Below are positions 1-7,152 of a stretch of DNA of 7,327 nt, one piece after another; the stretch's first letter is position 1, and each line of letters opens with the position of its first letter. Under the pieces are notes generated by a model. It did not search any database and was not told the origin of the DNA. It saw only the letters and a list, made by a program, of their open reading frames with translations. The stretch covers positions 1 to 7,327 of the forward strand of contig JACOVK010000001.1 in the NCBI GenBank assembly GCA_016177305.1, written 5' to 3'. A program made the position numbers and the translations under genes. The DNA is from Parcubacteria group bacterium (GTDB lineage Bacteria; Patescibacteriota; Patescibacteriia; UBA2169).

Positions 1-463
1 CGATCATGGCTGCCTTGTTTTCCGGAAGCAGGTATGGTTCGCCTTCGGAATTCGTAAGCGCCTCTCCGTTAACCACGACCTGACTCTCGCGGCCCGGCTG
101 CGCGGAAAGAGCGAGCGTGTCACCGGGAATTGCTTTGACTATTTTGACGAGGTACCCGTTATCACCCGGCTGTTCAATAAGCACAATGTCACCGGCTGCG
201 ATTGGCGTGCTTTCATATGCGGCCATATGCACACGGATGGTTTGTCCGTCTTCCAAAACCGGAAGCATAGAGCCTCCGGCAACTGTGAACTCCGCAATGT
301 CCGCGCTAGCTGTTGACTCTGGTGCGCCATCACCCACTCTCGGAATGATGCCGGTATTGCTGAAAACAAACCCAATGACAGCCACGAACGCCAATACCAA
401 AACCAGCGCGAGGATAGCCCGGCTGGCTCGCATTCGCATGCCGCGAAAAAAATTCACGCGCAT
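1..463 (-). CDS. S26 family (signal peptidase I-like) membrane protease, 3' end cut by window edge
   Basis: The visible part is 154 codons. The N-terminus is basic, followed by one hydrophobic segment (about residues 16-35) that would anchor the protein in the membrane with the catalytic domain outside. S65 lies in GGSMLP, matching the catalytic serine box of S26 peptidases (SxMxP). K107 in LVKIVKAIPGD matches the lysine of the second box (usually K-R-V-x-G-x-P-G-D), so both members of the Ser-Lys dyad are present. Such enzymes cleave signal peptides from exported proteins. The ATG is the first start codon after the stop of the upstream gene in the same frame, with only six bases between them and no clear ribosome site, which suggests one transcript and coupled translation. 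The C-terminal boxes lie beyond the edge. The S24/LexA families share the fold but lack this N-terminal anchor, so signal peptidase-like is the better call. Whether it is the housekeeping enzyme or a dedicated one cannot be told here. Confidence 0.85.
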   Translation of the reverse strand, partial: MRVNFFRGMRMRASRAILALVLVLAFVAVIGFVFSNTGIIPRVGDGAPESTASADIAEFTVAGGSMLPVLEDGQTIRVHMAAYESTPIAAGDIVLIEQPGDNGYLVKIVKAIPGDTLALSAQPGRESQVVVNGEALTNSEGEPYLLPENKAAMI

Positions 464-469
464 ACCATA

Positions 470-1708
470 TTAATTTTTTATGCACCACACGGTGCCGTTC
501 ACTTGAATACTGCCGCCGCTTGTATATTTGGCTCGAAACGTCATATGAGCCACGCCTCCATCCAGGGTACCGACGATCTTGGCGCAACCCCAACTTCCCG
601 GGTTCCCGCCTTCTCCGACATAAATCCCGCCGAGCGTGCACGTAATCGCAGAATGGACAACCTCATATCCCACAGGGCACTCCGCGGTACACGTCTGGGT
701 AGTGGAATCGCCGTAATCATTAGAACAGTTATTATTGACAATATCACTCCCGCCGGCGGCACCGGCAACCGCAGTATCAACGTAGTCTTTGCTCGCGGCG
801 TCCGTACCTGCGGTCGGAGTTGCGACACTGGTTATGCGCGAGCTGTTCGCGGAAAGGCCCGTGAATGTGGGCGTGTCTGTGGTGCGCACGTTCTGGTTCA
901 TGGCGTAGAGTTCGTACGCGCCAAGGCCGGTATTGATAGTGGCAAAGGTTGGCGCATCCGTGGTCTGCACGTTTTGATTCATAGCATAAAGCTCATAGGC
1001 ACCCGGGCCGGTGTTGAGGGTTGCCACGGTAATGGGCTGGGTCGTGGTGTTGCCCGCGTTAGTGACGGTCTGGAGATTCGGGGTGGTCGCGGACGGGCAG
1101 TTGGTGCCGTTTGAGAGGCACACATTGACGCCGTTCACCTGCAGAAAGCCGCCAGCCGCAACGTTCACCACCCCTGCTTCGGAGACGGTGAGGCGCGTGT
1201 TTGTGTTCTGGTCCCGCAACGTAATGCCCCCGCCGTGCCCGTGCAGCCGCAGCTCGCCGGCGGTGGTGACCGAAACGCCGTAGAGCGCGGCTTCGTCCAG
1301 CACGCGGGGCCAGCTCGCGCCGGTGTTGCGGCTCAAGAAGTAGAGATCCCCTGAAGCGAGCTGCACGCCCAAACCCCCATAGAACACGGCCGCGTAATCG
1401 GTTGCATCGCTACCGAACGCGGTCGCGTACAAGGCCGCGTCCCCGCCAGACGCGTCCGTGGTCACGGTTCCCTGCAACCCGTACCCCACGCTTGAGCCGG
1501 AAAGCGCGGCGCCGGAAGAGGCGGTAACCGCAAGGCTGCCGGTAATTGCCTGGCTCGCGCCCACAGAGTACACGGGCGCATCAACGTTCCCGGCGGGCGG
1601 GATCCCGCCGGGCGGATTAAAGTCAGCGCGCGCCGCAACCGCGGACACCGCGAGCCCGGCCAGAGAAACCATTACCAGATTCTTTATGTTTGTGTCTTTG
1701 AAACGCAT
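470..1708 (-). CDS. secreted tail-fibre/adhesin-like protein with 27-residue repeats and a cysteine-rich C-terminus
   Basis: 412 residues. Residues 1-28 form a signal peptide (basic start, hydrophobic core, AxA at 26-28), so the protein is exported. Residues about 29-190 are rich in G, S, T and A. VNGVNVCLSNGTNCPS (C197, C204) is a style I associate with Parcubacterial surface proteins. Residues 230-256 and 257-283 are two tandem 27-residue repeats ending in NQNVxTTDxPTF. Next comes ITSVATPTAGTDAASKDYVD (292-311), resembling the trimerising shaft segments of phage tail fibres. The C-terminal domain has six cysteines (328, 340, 344, 357, 375, 409); with C197/C204 that is an even total of eight, consistent with disulfides outside the cell. 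I infer a fibrous surface protein, perhaps for attachment. It has its own promoter just upstream and is followed after six bases by the S26 protease. No enzymatic motif is visible, and the binding partner is unknown. Confidence 0.8.
   Translation of the reverse strand: MRFKDTNIKNLVMVSLAGLAVSAVAARADFNPPGGIPPAGNVDAPVYSVGASQAITGSLAVTASSGAALSGSSVGYGLQGTVTTDASGGDAALYATAFGSDATDYAAVFYGGLGVQLASGDLYFLSRNTGASWPRVLDEAALYGVSVTTAGELRLHGHGGGITLRDQNTNTRLTVSEAGVVNVAAGGFLQVNGVNVCLSNGTNCPSATTPNLQTVTNAGNTTTQPITVATLNTGPGAYELYAMNQNVQTTDAPTFATINTGLGAYELYAMNQNVRTTDTPTFTGLSANSSRITSVATPTAGTDAASKDYVDTAVAGAAGGSDIVNNNCSNDYGDSTTQTCTAECPVGYEVVHSAITCTLGGIYVGEGGNPGSWGCAKIVGTLDGGVAHMTFRAKYTSGGSIQVNGTVWCIKN
860..1021 (-). repeat. 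two tandem 81-bp units inside the tail-fibre-like gene
   Basis: The units are 1021-941 and 940-860 on the minus strand, encoding residues 230-256 and 257-283. Both keep the core GAYELYAMNQNV and end in TTDxPTF; most protein differences are single substitutions (L/I, P/L, Q/R, A/T). The DNA differs more than the protein, with many silent third-position changes, so this is an old duplication kept by selection on the protein and not a recent copy. Confidence 0.85.
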
Positions 1709-1722
1709 GAAAGGTATGTTGT

Positions 1723-1731
1723 ATTATACCA
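1723..1731 (-). promoter_or_regulatory. extended -10 promoter of the tail-fibre-like gene
   Basis: Read on the minus strand this is TGGTATAAT, a perfect -10 hexamer preceded by the TGN extension. No -35 hexamer is visible at the usual spacing, which is acceptable for extended -10 promoters. Transcription would start near 1716, only about eight bases before the ATG at 1708, giving a nearly leaderless mRNA with no room for a Shine-Dalgarno site. It lies in the 41-base gap after the upstream gene. Confidence 0.7.
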
Positions 1732-1749
1732 CAAAACGTGGGTCTGGCG

Positions 1750-3135
1750 CTACGGCCTGGTTTCGCGCAACGTGGGCAGGCCCTTAGCAATATCCGCCAA
1801 GCCCGGCGGCGGGTTGATGACGGCGCGGCCGTCAAAGATAATCTGCTCCGAGGGCTCCTGGGTTGCATCCGCAAAAACGCGCTGCAAATTGATTCGGTTC
1901 GCGATGAATATGCCGTCAATGCGCAGGGGAACGTCCGAGAGTACCGAGCCCGTGGTCCCGGTTGAAACGGTTCCTTCGCTGTAGAACACGCCTGCCAGAT
2001 TCCGAACCGCGGGGTTAATCACGATATTTCCCTTGACAATCCACGCAACCGAAGGCAGGTTGTCTATGCGCGAGGACACGGCTCCGCTCTGATAGGCTAG
2101 GTCCGCGTTGATGTTTAAATTGCCGTCAACCACAATGGTGCCGCTCCCCTTTTGCGTGCCCGTACCCTTGTTTAACGTCAGCGCGCTTGAGATGGTTAAA
2201 TCGCCGGTGTAGTAGTACACCTTTCCATTAAGCAGGATGCTTGAGCCGACCGGCAATGCAGACTCCGGCGTTCCGTAGCGGCCCGCGATCATGCCTGCCT
2301 TGTCAAGCCACCCGAGCGTGCCGCGATAGTTGTTCGCGGTATCCGGAATGGCCAGGCTGTCAAAGCTCTCCGAGAGGAAGGGTGCCAGCGATCCGCCTTT
2401 GCTCTGGATGGCGACCGGCTCAATGGTTCCGTTTGCTTGGATGAGGTAGGTTGCGTTGTACCGGTTTAACGGCGGAGAAAACAAAGCTCCGATTGATCCG
2501 CCGGAGTAGATATCCCCGTACAGGGCCTCAAACCAGTGCGCGAGCACGCTTGCGCCGCCGCCCGAAGCCACGCTGTCCCACAGCACCCAGCCGTCCCCGC
2601 GCTCGGGTTCGGGATCAGCGTCCAGGTTATCTCCCCCGTTCCAGGACCAGCCCGAAAAGAGCCGGTCCGCGCCGATGGCGACCCCGTAGTCGGTACTGCT
2701 TATGGTGATGGGCCCCATCACCATCCATCCGTTCGCTCCCAATGCCTCCCACTTTGCCCACCCGCGGATAGAGCCCGCGGTCGTGGTCGGGCTTCCGCCA
2801 ACATTCCGGTAAAAGGTCGCGGCAGATGCGGGGACGCTCCCCCAGGTCGGGTACGGGCCTGAAGGTTGGAAGTTGAGCCATCCGAGATTGCTTGACCACG
2901 CGTACCCCGTCACCAGCTCGGTTGCGTCTCCGGACTCAAAATCAATGCCCAAGCCATAATCAACCGTGCCGCCGGCATTGCAATTCAAAGACACCCAGCC
3001 CGTATTCCGGGACCACACGTACCCGGAAACGTTGTGGAAGCCGCACGCCGCAAAAACGGAAAGCGGGATCGCGGCCGCAGCAGCCGCTACCCCAAAAGCG
3101 GCGCATAAAAAAATTTTATTTTTGAAATAGTGCAT
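1750..3135 (-). CDS. secreted protein with tryptophan-rich GYxWSxxxGW repeats and a beta-rich C-terminal domain
   Basis: 461 residues. Residues 1-29 are a signal peptide (basic start, alanine-rich core, cleavage most likely after VFA at 29). C31 follows, and FAAC is close to a lipobox, so a lipoprotein is a weaker alternative. C31 and C52 could form a disulfide. The first half carries about four copies of a tryptophan motif: GYVWSRNTGW (38-47), GYAWSSNLGW (77-86), GWAKW...GW (125-137) and GWSW...GDGWVLW (162-186), some preceded by YGxxI. I know this repeat style from Parcubacterial exported proteins of unknown function. The second half (about 305-450) alternates short beta strands rich in G, V and I (TGDLTIS, GTIVVDGNLNI, WIVKGNIVI, LRIDGIFIANRINL), like a beta-helix or pilus-associated domain. 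No catalytic motif is seen. It is first in the minus-strand block and has its own promoter. I infer a cell-surface structural or binding role. Confidence 0.8.
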   Translation of the reverse strand: MHYFKNKIFLCAAFGVAAAAAAIPLSVFAACGFHNVSGYVWSRNTGWVSLNCNAGGTVDYGLGIDFESGDATELVTGYAWSSNLGWLNFQPSGPYPTWGSVPASAATFYRNVGGSPTTTAGSIRGWAKWEALGANGWMVMGPITISSTDYGVAIGADRLFSGWSWNGGDNLDADPEPERGDGWVLWDSVASGGGASVLAHWFEALYGDIYSGGSIGALFSPPLNRYNATYLIQANGTIEPVAIQSKGGSLAPFLSESFDSLAIPDTANNYRGTLGWLDKAGMIAGRYGTPESALPVGSSILLNGKVYYYTGDLTISSALTLNKGTGTQKGSGTIVVDGNLNINADLAYQSGAVSSRIDNLPSVAWIVKGNIVINPAVRNLAGVFYSEGTVSTGTTGSVLSDVPLRIDGIFIANRINLQRVFADATQEPSEQIIFDGRAVINPPPGLADIAKGLPTLRETRP

Positions 3136-3149
3136 GCTGCCCCATTTTG

Positions 3150-3158
3150 TGATATAAT
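3150..3158 (+). promoter_or_regulatory. extended -10 promoter for the DUF5666-like gene
   Basis: TGATATAAT is a perfect -10 with the TGN extension. A start near 3165 would leave a leader of about 24 bases before the ATG at 3189. No good -35 hexamer is seen 16-18 bases upstream. It lies only two bases from the -10 of the divergent gene. Confidence 0.65.
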
Positions 3159-3160
3159 TC

Positions 3161-3169
3161 AGTATACCA
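3161..3169 (-). promoter_or_regulatory. extended -10 promoter for the tryptophan-repeat protein gene
   Basis: On the minus strand this reads TGGTATACT, one mismatch from TATAAT with the TGN extension. A start near 3154 would give a leader of about 18 bases to the ATG at 3135, with a short G run (TGGGGC) a few bases before the ATG as the only possible ribosome signal. No clear -35 is seen. Confidence 0.6.
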
Positions 3170-3188
3170 TTAACCGTCCTCGTTTTCT

Positions 3189-3758
3189 ATGTCTTTCCTA
3201 AGGCTCACCCATGGCCAGGTAACGTCCCGGGACCTGGTGATCACCGCAGCCGCGACGCTCGCTGTTGCCGCAGCCATGGTTGCGGCCTTTGCGGTCCTGG
3301 GCGGACGATCAGGGCAACAGGGTTCTGATGACGAGGCTGCCGAGCTCATCAACCAAATCAAGCAGCTCTCCGCCCAAGAGGAGGCGCAACATGCGCCGGG
3401 CGCAGGCGTTGCGGACACAGCCGAAAAAGACGGCGGGAGCGAGAACGAGACAACCATTTCCGGCGCGCTCACCGCAATCAACGGAAAAACGCTCACCATC
3501 CTTGATGACGGAACCGCGGTACTCGCCCAGGTGCTGCTGACCGACAGAACCGTTGCCACGTACAACGGCAACGCGTTTGACCAAACAGACTTTTACGTCG
3601 GTGACCTGCTCTCGGTTCGCGCCGCCAAGAACAAAGGCGCCTGGGAGGCTGCGGCGGTTACGGTCCGGTTCGCAGCGAGCGCGCAAACCGGGGCCCCGGT
3701 CCCCCAAAAGCTCCAAGAACGGCCCGATGGAACGCTCCAGCCGCTCGGAAACCAATAG
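3189..3758 (+). CDS. membrane-anchored DUF5666-like (small beta-barrel) protein, function unknown
   Basis: 189 residues. One hydrophobic segment (about 16-38) follows a short basic N-terminus, so the protein is probably held in the membrane with the rest outside. Residues about 40-87 are a polar, acidic linker with a possible short helix (EAAELINQIKQLSAQEE). Residues 88-161 (ISGALTAINGKTLTILDDGTAVLAQV... VGDLLSVRAAKNKGAWEAAAVTVRF) have the pattern of DUF5666 and related OB-like barrels: G-x-(V/L)-T-x-I-x-G-x-T-L-T, then GD-x-(V/L)-x-V, then a strand. The tail (162-189) is polar and proline-rich. The start is the first ATG after an extended -10 promoter, with no Shine-Dalgarno. It is divergent from the exported-protein block, and its stop directly abuts the likely promoter of the Clp gene. 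The domain assignment is by eye, and no biochemical role is claimed. Confidence 0.75.
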   Translation: MSFLRLTHGQVTSRDLVITAAATLAVAAAMVAAFAVLGGRSGQQGSDDEAAELINQIKQLSAQEEAQHAPGAGVADTAEKDGGSENETTISGALTAINGKTLTILDDGTAVLAQVLLTDRTVATYNGNAFDQTDFYVGDLLSVRAAKNKGAWEAAAVTVRFAASAQTGAPVPQKLQERPDGTLQPLGNQ

Positions 3759-3788
3759 TTGACAGAAACGGGCGCGCCTTGGTAACGT
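3759..3788 (+). promoter_or_regulatory. likely promoter of the Clp ATPase gene
   Basis: A perfect TTGACA (3759-3764) starts on the base after the upstream stop codon. Eighteen bases later comes TAACGT (3783-3788), a poor -10 with the key first TA and last T, preceded by TGG as a TGN extension. Transcription would start near 3795, before the ATG at 3818. The stretch also contains the palindromes GGCGCGCC (3771-3778) and TAACGTTA (3783-3790), which could bind a regulator. I see no CIRCE-like or CtsR-like heat-shock operator. Confidence 0.5.
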
Positions 3789-3817
3789 TAGCGCTCGTGC
3801 GAAACGAGAACGCGCAT

Positions 3818-6283
3818 ATGGGAAACAACCTTTTTCTGGAAAAATGCACCACGCACCTCAAACAGGTGCTGCTCAACATAACGGAAGAGCAGCGCCCGTT
3901 GTTTTCGCTTAGCCATCTGCTGGTAGCGCTTGCCGTAGAAAAAGGAAGCATTGCCGCGGAACTCCTCAAAAAATCCACAAAACCCGAAATCCGGGAACAC
4001 CGCGGCCAGGCAGGTACCCTTCCGGAAGTGGTTCCCCAAGCCTATGCCGCTTCTCCGCGCCCGGGAGGGGCATCCGAAGCAGTCAGGCAGAGCCTGGTAA
4101 AAGCCGTAAAAATCAGCCACCAGCACGGCCACCGGTACATCGGCACCGAGCATTTGCTGGCGAGCATCCTGGAAGCCGGAAACCAAGGAGTTGCGGCCTG
4201 GCTTTCCGAGCGCGGCATCCGAGTGCGCGATTTGGAAAAAAACCTGCAGATCGTGCTGGAGAGCACGGCGAAGTTTCCGGATCTGACTGCCGTGTTCCGC
4301 GATGAGAACGACGTGCAGGCTCCCTCGCCGGCCAAACCGTCCGCGCTTGAGTATTTCGGCAGGGACCTCACCCGAGAGGACGTTCAAAAAAACATTGACC
4401 CCCTCATCGGGCGCGAGCGTGAAATAGAGCGGCTCGTGCACGTATTGTGCCGCCGCTACAAAAATAATCCCCTGCTCCTCGGGGAAGCGGGTGTCGGGAA
4501 AACCGCGATTGTGGAGGGTTTGGCAAAGCGCATCACCGAAGGAGCGGTGCCCGCGATTCTCGCGAACAAAAAAATCATCAGCCTGGACCTCGGCGCCATG
4601 GTGGCGGGCACCATGTACCGCGGCGAATTTGAAGCGCGCTTGAAGCAGGCCATTGAAACCGCGGAAAAAGCGGGAAACGTCATTCTCTTTATTGACGAGA
4701 TCCATACCATCATCGGCGCGGGCGCGGCCTCGGGATCCCTGGACGCGGCCAACATGCTCAAGCCCGCGCTCGCGCGGGGCAGCCTATCCATTATCGGCGC
4801 AACCACCCTTGAAGAGTTCAAAAAACACATCCAGGGCGACAGCGCCCTGGAGCGAAGGCTTGCGCCCATTTTCGTGGACGAACCAACTGCCTCCGAAACG
4901 CGCGACGTGCTCCGCGGCATCAAAAAAAATTATGAAACATACCACAACGTAGACATCAGCAACGAAGCCGTTGACGCGGCCGTTGAGCTCTCGGCCCGGT
5001 TCTTGCCGGAGCGCCTCCAGCCCGACAAATCTATTGATCTCCTGGACGAGGCTGCCGCAGCCGTAAAGGTTGAACGGACGAGGGACGATACCTGGAAAAA
5101 AGTCCGGCAGCTTGAGGCCGAACTTGAACGGATCAGGGAGCGCAAACACCGCGCGGTCTTCCGCGAGGATTATGCGGAAGCAATCAGCCTCAAGCAACAC
5201 GAAGGTGAAACGCAAGAAGCGCACCGCGCGCTGCTTGAGCGCACCAAGCGGGAGCTCACCGCGCGCGTCGCGGTCAGCCGCGAGCATGTCGCGGCCGTGG
5301 TAAGCTCGCTCTTAAACATTCCGCTCGGGATGCTCACCATGGATGAGCGCACCAAGCTTGCCACGCTTGAGGCCGAGCTCGGCCGCGTGATTGTGGGCCA
5401 GGACGAGGCGCTCGCGAAAGTGGCAAAACTCATCCGCCGCTCGCGCACCGGGGTTTCGGACCCGAACCGGCCGAGCGCATCGTTTTTGTTTTTGGGCCCC
5501 TCCGGAGTGGGCAAAACCGAAACCGCCCGGCAGCTTGCGGCCGCCATCTTCGGCGACCATAACGCCATGCTTGAGCTGGACATGTCCGAGTACTCGGAAC
5601 CATACAGCGTTTCCAAGCTCATCGGCTCCCCTGCCGGATACGTGGGCTACCGCGACTCAAACGCGTTCACGGACAAGGTGCGCCAGAACGGGCACGCGGT
5701 GATCCTGTTGGATGAAATTGAGAAAGCGCATCCCGAAGTATTCAACCTGCTCCTGCAAATACTGGAGGAAGGCCATATCCGCGACGCAACCGGAAGAATG
5801 GCCAACTTCCGCAACAGCATCATCATCATGACCTCAAATATCGGCATGGAAGCGTTCAACCGCGCGGCGCGGCTCGGATTCCACTCCGGAGACGTGGTTG
5901 CGGTGGACGAAACTGACGTGCGCGGCGAGCTCAAAGAGCGCTTCCGCCCGGAATTTTTAAACCGCGTGGACGCAACCATCACCTTTAAACCCCTCACCCG
6001 CGAAGCCTGCCATGCCATTGCTGAACGGTACGTACGCGAGCTCAACGAACGGCTTGCGAGCGACCGCGTGCGCATTGAGGCAAGCGAACAAGCGCTCGCC
6101 CGCGCGGTTGCGAAAGGATACCAGGCAGAAACCGGCGCCCGCGGAATCCGGCGGTTTTTCCAGGACCATATTGAGTCTGAAATCGCCAAGCTCCTGCTCG
6201 CGCGAGAGAGCTTGCCGGGCGAAGAACGCAACATTGCCATTGATGCATCAAAGAATACGCTTACTGTTACCGAGGTTCATTGA
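3818..6283 (+). CDS. clpC: ClpC/ClpA-type AAA+ unfoldase (Hsp100)
   Basis: 821 residues from this ATG. This is a class 1 Clp ATPase: a ring that threads proteins through its pore using ATP, usually feeding the ClpP protease. Order: two N-terminal Clp repeats (about 4-55 and 85-145); first AAA+ domain from about 194 with Walker A GEAGVGKT (K228), Walker B FIDE (D293, E294) and pore-loop tyrosine in MYRGEFE; a short coiled middle region (about 410-490) with a UVR-like AEAISLKQHE stretch as in ClpC, shorter than the ClpB middle domain; second AAA+ domain with Walker A GPSGVGKT (K566), LLDE (D632, E633), pore motif GYVGY, and FLNRVD for the arginine finger. LGF at 686-688 lies where ClpA/ClpC carry the ClpP-docking tripeptide, favouring a protease partner over ClpB-type disaggregation. 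An in-frame TTG at 3779 would add 13 residues, but it lies in the promoter spacer and the added residues are not Clp-like. The last 41 bases overlap comF. Confidence 0.95.
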   Translation: MGNNLFLEKCTTHLKQVLLNITEEQRPLFSLSHLLVALAVEKGSIAAELLKKSTKPEIREHRGQAGTLPEVVPQAYAASPRPGGASEAVRQSLVKAVKISHQHGHRYIGTEHLLASILEAGNQGVAAWLSERGIRVRDLEKNLQIVLESTAKFPDLTAVFRDENDVQAPSPAKPSALEYFGRDLTREDVQKNIDPLIGREREIERLVHVLCRRYKNNPLLLGEAGVGKTAIVEGLAKRITEGAVPAILANKKIISLDLGAMVAGTMYRGEFEARLKQAIETAEKAGNVILFIDEIHTIIGAGAASGSLDAANMLKPALARGSLSIIGATTLEEFKKHIQGDSALERRLAPIFVDEPTASETRDVLRGIKKNYETYHNVDISNEAVDAAVELSARFLPERLQPDKSIDLLDEAAAAVKVERTRDDTWKKVRQLEAELERIRERKHRAVFREDYAEAISLKQHEGETQEAHRALLERTKRELTARVAVSREHVAAVVSSLLNIPLGMLTMDERTKLATLEAELGRVIVGQDEALAKVAKLIRRSRTGVSDPNRPSASFLFLGPSGVGKTETARQLAAAIFGDHNAMLELDMSEYSEPYSVSKLIGSPAGYVGYRDSNAFTDKVRQNGHAVILLDEIEKAHPEVFNLLLQILEEGHIRDATGRMANFRNSIIIMTSNIGMEAFNRAARLGFHSGDVVAVDETDVRGELKERFRPEFLNRVDATITFKPLTREACHAIAERYVRELNERLASDRVRIEASEQALARAVAKGYQAETGARGIRRFFQDHIESEIAKLLLARESLPGEERNIAIDASKNTLTVTEVH

Positions 6284-7049
6284 TCTCCTGTTTCCGCTCT
6301 CATGCCTCGGGTGCGGGAATGAGGGCGCGTGGCTGTGCACCTCGTGTGAGCGCAGCCTGGCGCCTTTGCTCGCAAACCACTGCCCGTTCTGCGAAGCAAA
6401 AACAAATTTCGGAAACACGTGCGACTCTTGCCGCGGCCGCCATTTTTTGGATGGCGCGATTTCGTGCGTCCCCTACGCGCAGCCCCTGATACGGTCATTG
6501 ATCCATTCCTGGAAGTACAACGGGGTCGCGCACGTGACGGAGTACCTGGCGCGGTTCGTGGGCTTGTCATTGAACCGCGCGCGCCAAAGCGCGCAGCGCA
6601 TGCAAGCGCCCATCCTTGCAACCGGAATCGGAAAACAGGCGCTGCGTTCCCTTGCGGACACTCCCGCGCTCCTGCGAGGCGAGCCCATACTCCTTGAACC
6701 CATTCCCTTGCACCCGAAACGCGAAAAAGAGCGCGGGTTCAACCAATCATTGTTGCTCGCGCAGCGCCTCGCGGGAGCCGGTGCGAGCTGGCGGCTCTCG
6801 CGCTCGCTCTCGCGGACCAAAAAAACTGCGGCCCAAGCAACGCTTTCCGGCACTGACCGCCGCACGAACATCGCGGCTGCGTTTGAGCTTTCCGACCCCG
6901 AAGCGGTTTCGGGCCAGCACGTGGTGCTCGTTGATGACGTGATCACCACGGGCTCAACCGCGGATGCGCTGGCGCAACTGCTCAAAGAAGCGGGAAGCAT
7001 TTCCGTGTGGGCGCTCACCATTGCCTACGGCCACCCGGCGCATGCGTAG
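6243..7049 (+). CDS. comF: ComF family phosphoribosyltransferase with double zinc ribbon
   Basis: 268 residues. The N-terminus has eight cysteines in four CxxC pairs (C21/C24, C32/C35, C47/C50, C60/C63), a double zinc ribbon as in ComF/GntX. The type I phosphoribosyltransferase domain follows. PLHPKREKERGFNQS is the ComF signature, as is the R..KTAAQATLSGTDRRTNIAAAF stretch. VVLVDDVITTGST (227-239) is the PRPP-binding loop, with the two acidic residues and the TTGST turn intact. In Firmicutes and gamma-proteobacteria the family is tied to DNA uptake; in other lineages the substrate is unknown. The ATG at 6243 lies inside the clp gene in another frame (41-base overlap), so translation is probably coupled. 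The frame is open back to 6012, but that part is a shadow of clp and the family begins near this ATG. The chain is slightly longer than the usual 220-240 residues, mostly from an arginine- and glutamine-rich loop before the PLHPKR motif. Confidence 0.92.
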   Translation: MHQRIRLLLPRFIDLLFPLSCLGCGNEGAWLCTSCERSLAPLLANHCPFCEAKTNFGNTCDSCRGRHFLDGAISCVPYAQPLIRSLIHSWKYNGVAHVTEYLARFVGLSLNRARQSAQRMQAPILATGIGKQALRSLADTPALLRGEPILLEPIPLHPKREKERGFNQSLLLAQRLAGAGASWRLSRSLSRTKKTAAQATLSGTDRRTNIAAAFELSDPEAVSGQHVVLVDDVITTGSTADALAQLLKEAGSISVWALTIAYGHPAHA

Positions 7050-7152
7050 CCTTTACAAAACAGCTCTTTTTAGCTATGGTGATAGTGTATTGCGGAGCTC
7101 AAAACGCATCTAAAATTTACAATTCTGCGCTTTCTCGTCTTGTCTATATTTA
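7050..7152 (+). other. AT-rich intergenic spacer after comF, possible weak promoter
   Basis: No convincing gene. The stretch is clearly richer in A and T than the coding DNA. I find no hairpin followed by a T run that would make a good terminator for comF: AGCTC at 7062-7066 can pair with GAGCT at 7095-7099, but the loop is long. TATATT at 7145-7150 is a possible -10 for the structured RNA that follows. TTTACA at 7116-7121 is too far from it (23 bases) to be a normal -35. Transcription of the RNA and tRNA could also be read-through from comF. Confidence 0.4.

Noticed and set aside
503..1114. A 203-codon plus-strand frame
   Set aside because: It is antisense to the fibre-like gene, mirrors its repeats, and has an arginine-rich composition typical of shadow frames.
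3788..4705. A 305-codon open frame on the minus strand
   Set aside because: It lies antisense to the unmistakable Clp ATPase and is a by-product of GC-rich codon use.
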